Positions 5,156-6,916 of a stretch of DNA of 6,916 nt are shown one piece after another. The translations under genes were made by a program, and so were the position numbers. Source of the DNA: an uncultured Bacilli bacterium (GTDB lineage Bacteria > Bacillota_I > Bacilli_A > RF39 > UBA660); the NCBI GenBank assembly GCA_944332645.1, contig CALVKK010000058.1, positions 1 through 6,916 on the forward strand, in the 5' to 3' direction. The notes beneath the pieces were generated by a model. That model was not told the origin of the DNA. It saw only the letters and a list, made by a program, of their open reading frames with translations, and ran no database searches. Within the stretch, counting starts at the first letter, position 1; each line of letters starts with the position of its first letter.

Positions 5156-6595
5156 ATGTACGAAGAAAGAAAAAACACATTGAATTTTAAAGACATATTT
5201 TTACAATTATTATTTGTAGTATTGTTTGTACTTATTATGATTTGGTTATTTCCAACTAAAAGTTATTTAAAGGATAATTTTGTTGGTAAAGAAGAACTAA
5301 ATAGTGAAGTAAATGAGCAATTAGAAGCATTATACGGTCGTCTTTTTGCTGATAATATTGAAAGCATGAAGGATGCAGCACAAGGGTATTTTACTAATGC
5401 TAGATTACCTCAAAAAGTTGGAAATTCTGTCACTTTAACACTTGAAGAGATGTTAGAAAAGAAGTTAGTATTGCCATTTAAAGATAGTAATAATGAAACT
5501 TGTGATGTTACTAATTCATATGTTAAGGTTACTAAAATGGATAATGAGTATCAAATGAAAGTTCAGTTAACTTGTTCTGATTTTTCTGATTATATTATCG
5601 TCTATATGGGTTGCTATGATTATTGCGATTCTACTATTTGTGAACCTGATACACCTGATGTCACTCCAGAACCAGATCCAGAGCCAGAAACACCAGTTAT
5701 TAATAAAAAGTATATGTATGAGTATCGTTTAGACACACAGAATACATATTCTAATTGGGGTGATTGGTCTAGTTGGTCTACTAATAAAGTTACTCCTGAT
5801 ATATTGACACAAGTAGAAATCGAAAGAAGAACAGAGTTAACAGGTTACAAAACTGTAACTTATATCGATTATGAGACTTACACTGAATATCGTACTGAAA
5901 CTACTCAAGTTCAAACGGGAACTAAAAAAGAAGAAGTAACTAATGTTGTCGACACTAAACCTGCTAAAGGAACTACAACGACTAACAAAGTTTATGGCAA
6001 CGTTATTAAAAATACTACTTCAGGAAGTTATACAGATTGGGTATATCAAGGATATGTAACTTCAAAATATGCTTTATCTAATTCTGATACCATAAAATAT
6101 GAAGCTAAAGGTTCAGATATAATAATGGATTGTAATGATATATGTAAATATGAAGTTGTATATAAATATGCTAAATATACTAGAACATACAATGAAGGTA
6201 AGACTACTTATTCTTGCCCAAGCGGTTATACTCCAGAAGGTTCTGGTTCTAGTACTAAATGTTATAAGTATGTAACTTCTAACACCGGAGGGTTATCTTG
6301 TTCAAGTTATGGTAGTGGTTATAAATTAAGTGGTAATAACTGTATTAAAACTGAAACAGAATATAAATATACACCTATTTATGAAACAGTTACTATCAAG
6401 GTGCCATATACAGTTACCAAAGAAGTAGAAAAAACTAGACAAGATCCTATTTACGAAAATATCACATATTATCGTTATAGAAAAAGAACACAATTGACAG
6501 TAGCCGGTACAACTTATAAATGGAGTACAAGTCAAAACGATCAAAGTTTATTAAATGCTGGCTACAGGTTGACAGGTAATAAAAAAGAAGTGTAA
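5156..6595 (+). CDS. N-terminally anchored surface protein, unknown function
   Basis: A 479-residue protein with no confident function. Residues 1-12 are charged; 13-33 are one hydrophobic helix ending WLFPTK, a likely uncleaved signal anchor with the rest outside. Residues 41-110 are helical, then a short Cys-bearing domain (SYVKVTKM, YIIVYMGCYDYC; Cys 116, 140, 153, 157, 162). The order helix, VTLTLEEMLEKKL, then a Cys/strand domain recalls Gram-positive pilin-like ectodomains, but there is no prepilin cleavage motif. A Pro/Glu linker (164-181) leads to a Tyr/Thr-rich C-terminal half with a WGDWSSWS thrombospondin-like motif (201-208) lacking that family's Cys. Two Cys loops follow (354-369 and 382-396), both of the form C..GY..(S)G....C.K, then TYKWSTSQNDQSLLNAGYRLTG near the end. 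No sortase LPXTG signal is present. Two promoters, a palindrome and its own terminator make it a separate transcription unit. Confidence 0.85.
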   Translation: MYEERKNTLNFKDIFLQLLFVVLFVLIMIWLFPTKSYLKDNFVGKEELNSEVNEQLEALYGRLFADNIESMKDAAQGYFTNARLPQKVGNSVTLTLEEMLEKKLVLPFKDSNNETCDVTNSYVKVTKMDNEYQMKVQLTCSDFSDYIIVYMGCYDYCDSTICEPDTPDVTPEPDPEPETPVINKKYMYEYRLDTQNTYSNWGDWSSWSTNKVTPDILTQVEIERRTELTGYKTVTYIDYETYTEYRTETTQVQTGTKKEEVTNVVDTKPAKGTTTTNKVYGNVIKNTTSGSYTDWVYQGYVTSKYALSNSDTIKYEAKGSDIIMDCNDICKYEVVYKYAKYTRTYNEGKTTYSCPSGYTPEGSGSSTKCYKYVTSNTGGLSCSSYGSGYKLSGNNCIKTETEYKYTPIYETVTIKVPYTVTKEVEKTRQDPIYENITYYRYRKRTQLTVAGTTYKWSTSQNDQSLLNAGYRLTGNKKEV

Positions 6596-6610
6596 ATCGC
6601 TTCCTTTTTT
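6581..6610 (+). terminator. Intrinsic terminator of surface-protein gene
   Basis: GAAGTG (6587-6592) pairs with CGCTTC (6598-6603) including one T-G wobble, with a 5-base TAAAT loop. Flanking AAAAAA and TTTTTT (6605-6610) can extend the stem past one unpaired C and supply the U-tract. The left arm is coding and the TAA stop (6593-6595) lies in the loop. Confidence 0.78.
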
Positions 6611-6612
6611 AT

Positions 6613-6641
6613 TTGACTTTTAATATGTTATATGTTAGAAT
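6613..6641 (+). promoter_or_regulatory. Sigma-A promoter of the 3'-end gene, extended -10
   Basis: TTGACT (6613-6618), a 17-base spacer and TAGAAT (6636-6641) preceded by TGT. Predicted start is near 6648. It lies directly after the preceding terminator and about 35 bases before the next ATG. Confidence 0.72.
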
Positions 6642-6675
6642 TTAAGAAGAATATAGGAAAGTTGAGGTGGAGAAA

Positions 6676-6916
6676 ATGAAAGATAATTATAAATTCGAAT
6701 ATACTAATGAAAATGAATTTAGAAAATATGAGCGTTCTTTAAAAAAATATAATATGTTAGCTTATAAGAAACTGTATTTTTCTTTTTATCCATCTTTAAA
6801 AGAAGGTAAATTTTTAGGCGAGATGATTCATATTGGTGATAATTATAAATCATATGAATTAAAATTACCTACTGATATTATCTTTTCCAAAGTTCATGGT
6901 GATATTAAATTACATT
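6676..6916 (+). CDS. Unrecognised protein, 3'-truncated by window edge
   Basis: The frame opens at ATG 6676, preceded by GAGGTGGAG (6664-6672), a good ribosome binding site. It stays open for 80 codons to the end of the window. The protein begins MKDNYKFEYTNENEFRKYER and is rich in Lys, Tyr, Phe and Asn. It has no signal peptide, membrane helix or Cys in the visible part, so a cytosolic protein is likely. No family motif was recognised. A helix-prone N-terminus (about 13-30) is followed by strand-like segments (LYFSFYPSL, KFLGEMIHIGD, SYELKLPTDIIF). Codon use and base composition resemble the neighbours. Its own promoter and the upstream terminator indicate transcription separate from the surface protein. 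Confidence 0.8.
   Translation, partial: MKDNYKFEYTNENEFRKYERSLKKYNMLAYKKLYFSFYPSLKEGKFLGEMIHIGDNYKSYELKLPTDIIFSKVHGDIKLH

Noticed and set aside
6326..6544. 72-codon minus-strand open frame inside the surface-protein gene
   Set aside because: It is antisense to a gene with a strong promoter, ribosome binding site and terminator. Its Cys/Phe-rich translation has no recognisable domain.

Overview
The window looks like chromosomal DNA of a low-GC Gram-positive bacterium, most likely an uncultured gut Bacilli/Erysipelotrichia-like lineage. The basis is strong AT bias, GGAGG-type ribosome binding sites, sigma-A promoters often carrying an extended -10 (TGn), compact intergenic spaces and Firmicutes-type protein families. 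TGG encodes Trp and TGA acts as a stop (the sugar kinase ends in TGA), so the standard bacterial code applies and this is not a TGA-Trp mollicute. The lineage assignment is inference.

Layout. (1) 1-1875, plus strand: the C-terminal ~70% of pyruvate, phosphate dikinase (PPDK); its N-terminus lies outside the window. The reading frame is open from base 1, so the ATG at 142 is internal. (2) 1874-1901: a terminator hairpin shared by convergent transcripts. (3) 1912-3761, minus strand: a two-gene operon of an ECF-type sigma factor and a membrane-bound RsgI-like anti-sigma factor with three PepSY repeats. The genes overlap by 4 bases (ATGA). (4) 3762-3894: a divergent promoter region in which the two -35 boxes occupy almost the same bases. 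(5) 3895-5041, plus strand: a PfkB-family sugar kinase overlapping a stand-alone Smr-domain protein by 14 bases. (6) 5030-5155: two tandem near-consensus promoters, a 16-bp perfect palindrome over the downstream -10, and a possible three-codon leader ORF. (7) 5156-6595: a large N-terminally membrane-anchored, Tyr/Thr-rich, Cys-containing surface protein of unknown function, ending in a terminator hairpin. (8) 6613-6916: a strong promoter and the first 80 codons of an unrecognised gene that runs off the window.

How they fit together. PPDK interconverts PEP and pyruvate in central carbon flow, and the PfkB kinase feeds phosphorylated sugar or nucleoside into metabolism. The sigma/anti-sigma pair is a self-contained envelope-signalling module: an extracellular PepSY/RsgI ectodomain is predicted to sense something outside and release the sigma factor. 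The surface protein has its own elaborate promoter region and could be regulated separately. No mobile element, CRISPR array, tRNA or rRNA was seen. The most unusual items are the ECF-sigma/RsgI-PepSY pairing with a recent PepSY duplication, and the surface protein with its promoter/palindrome region.
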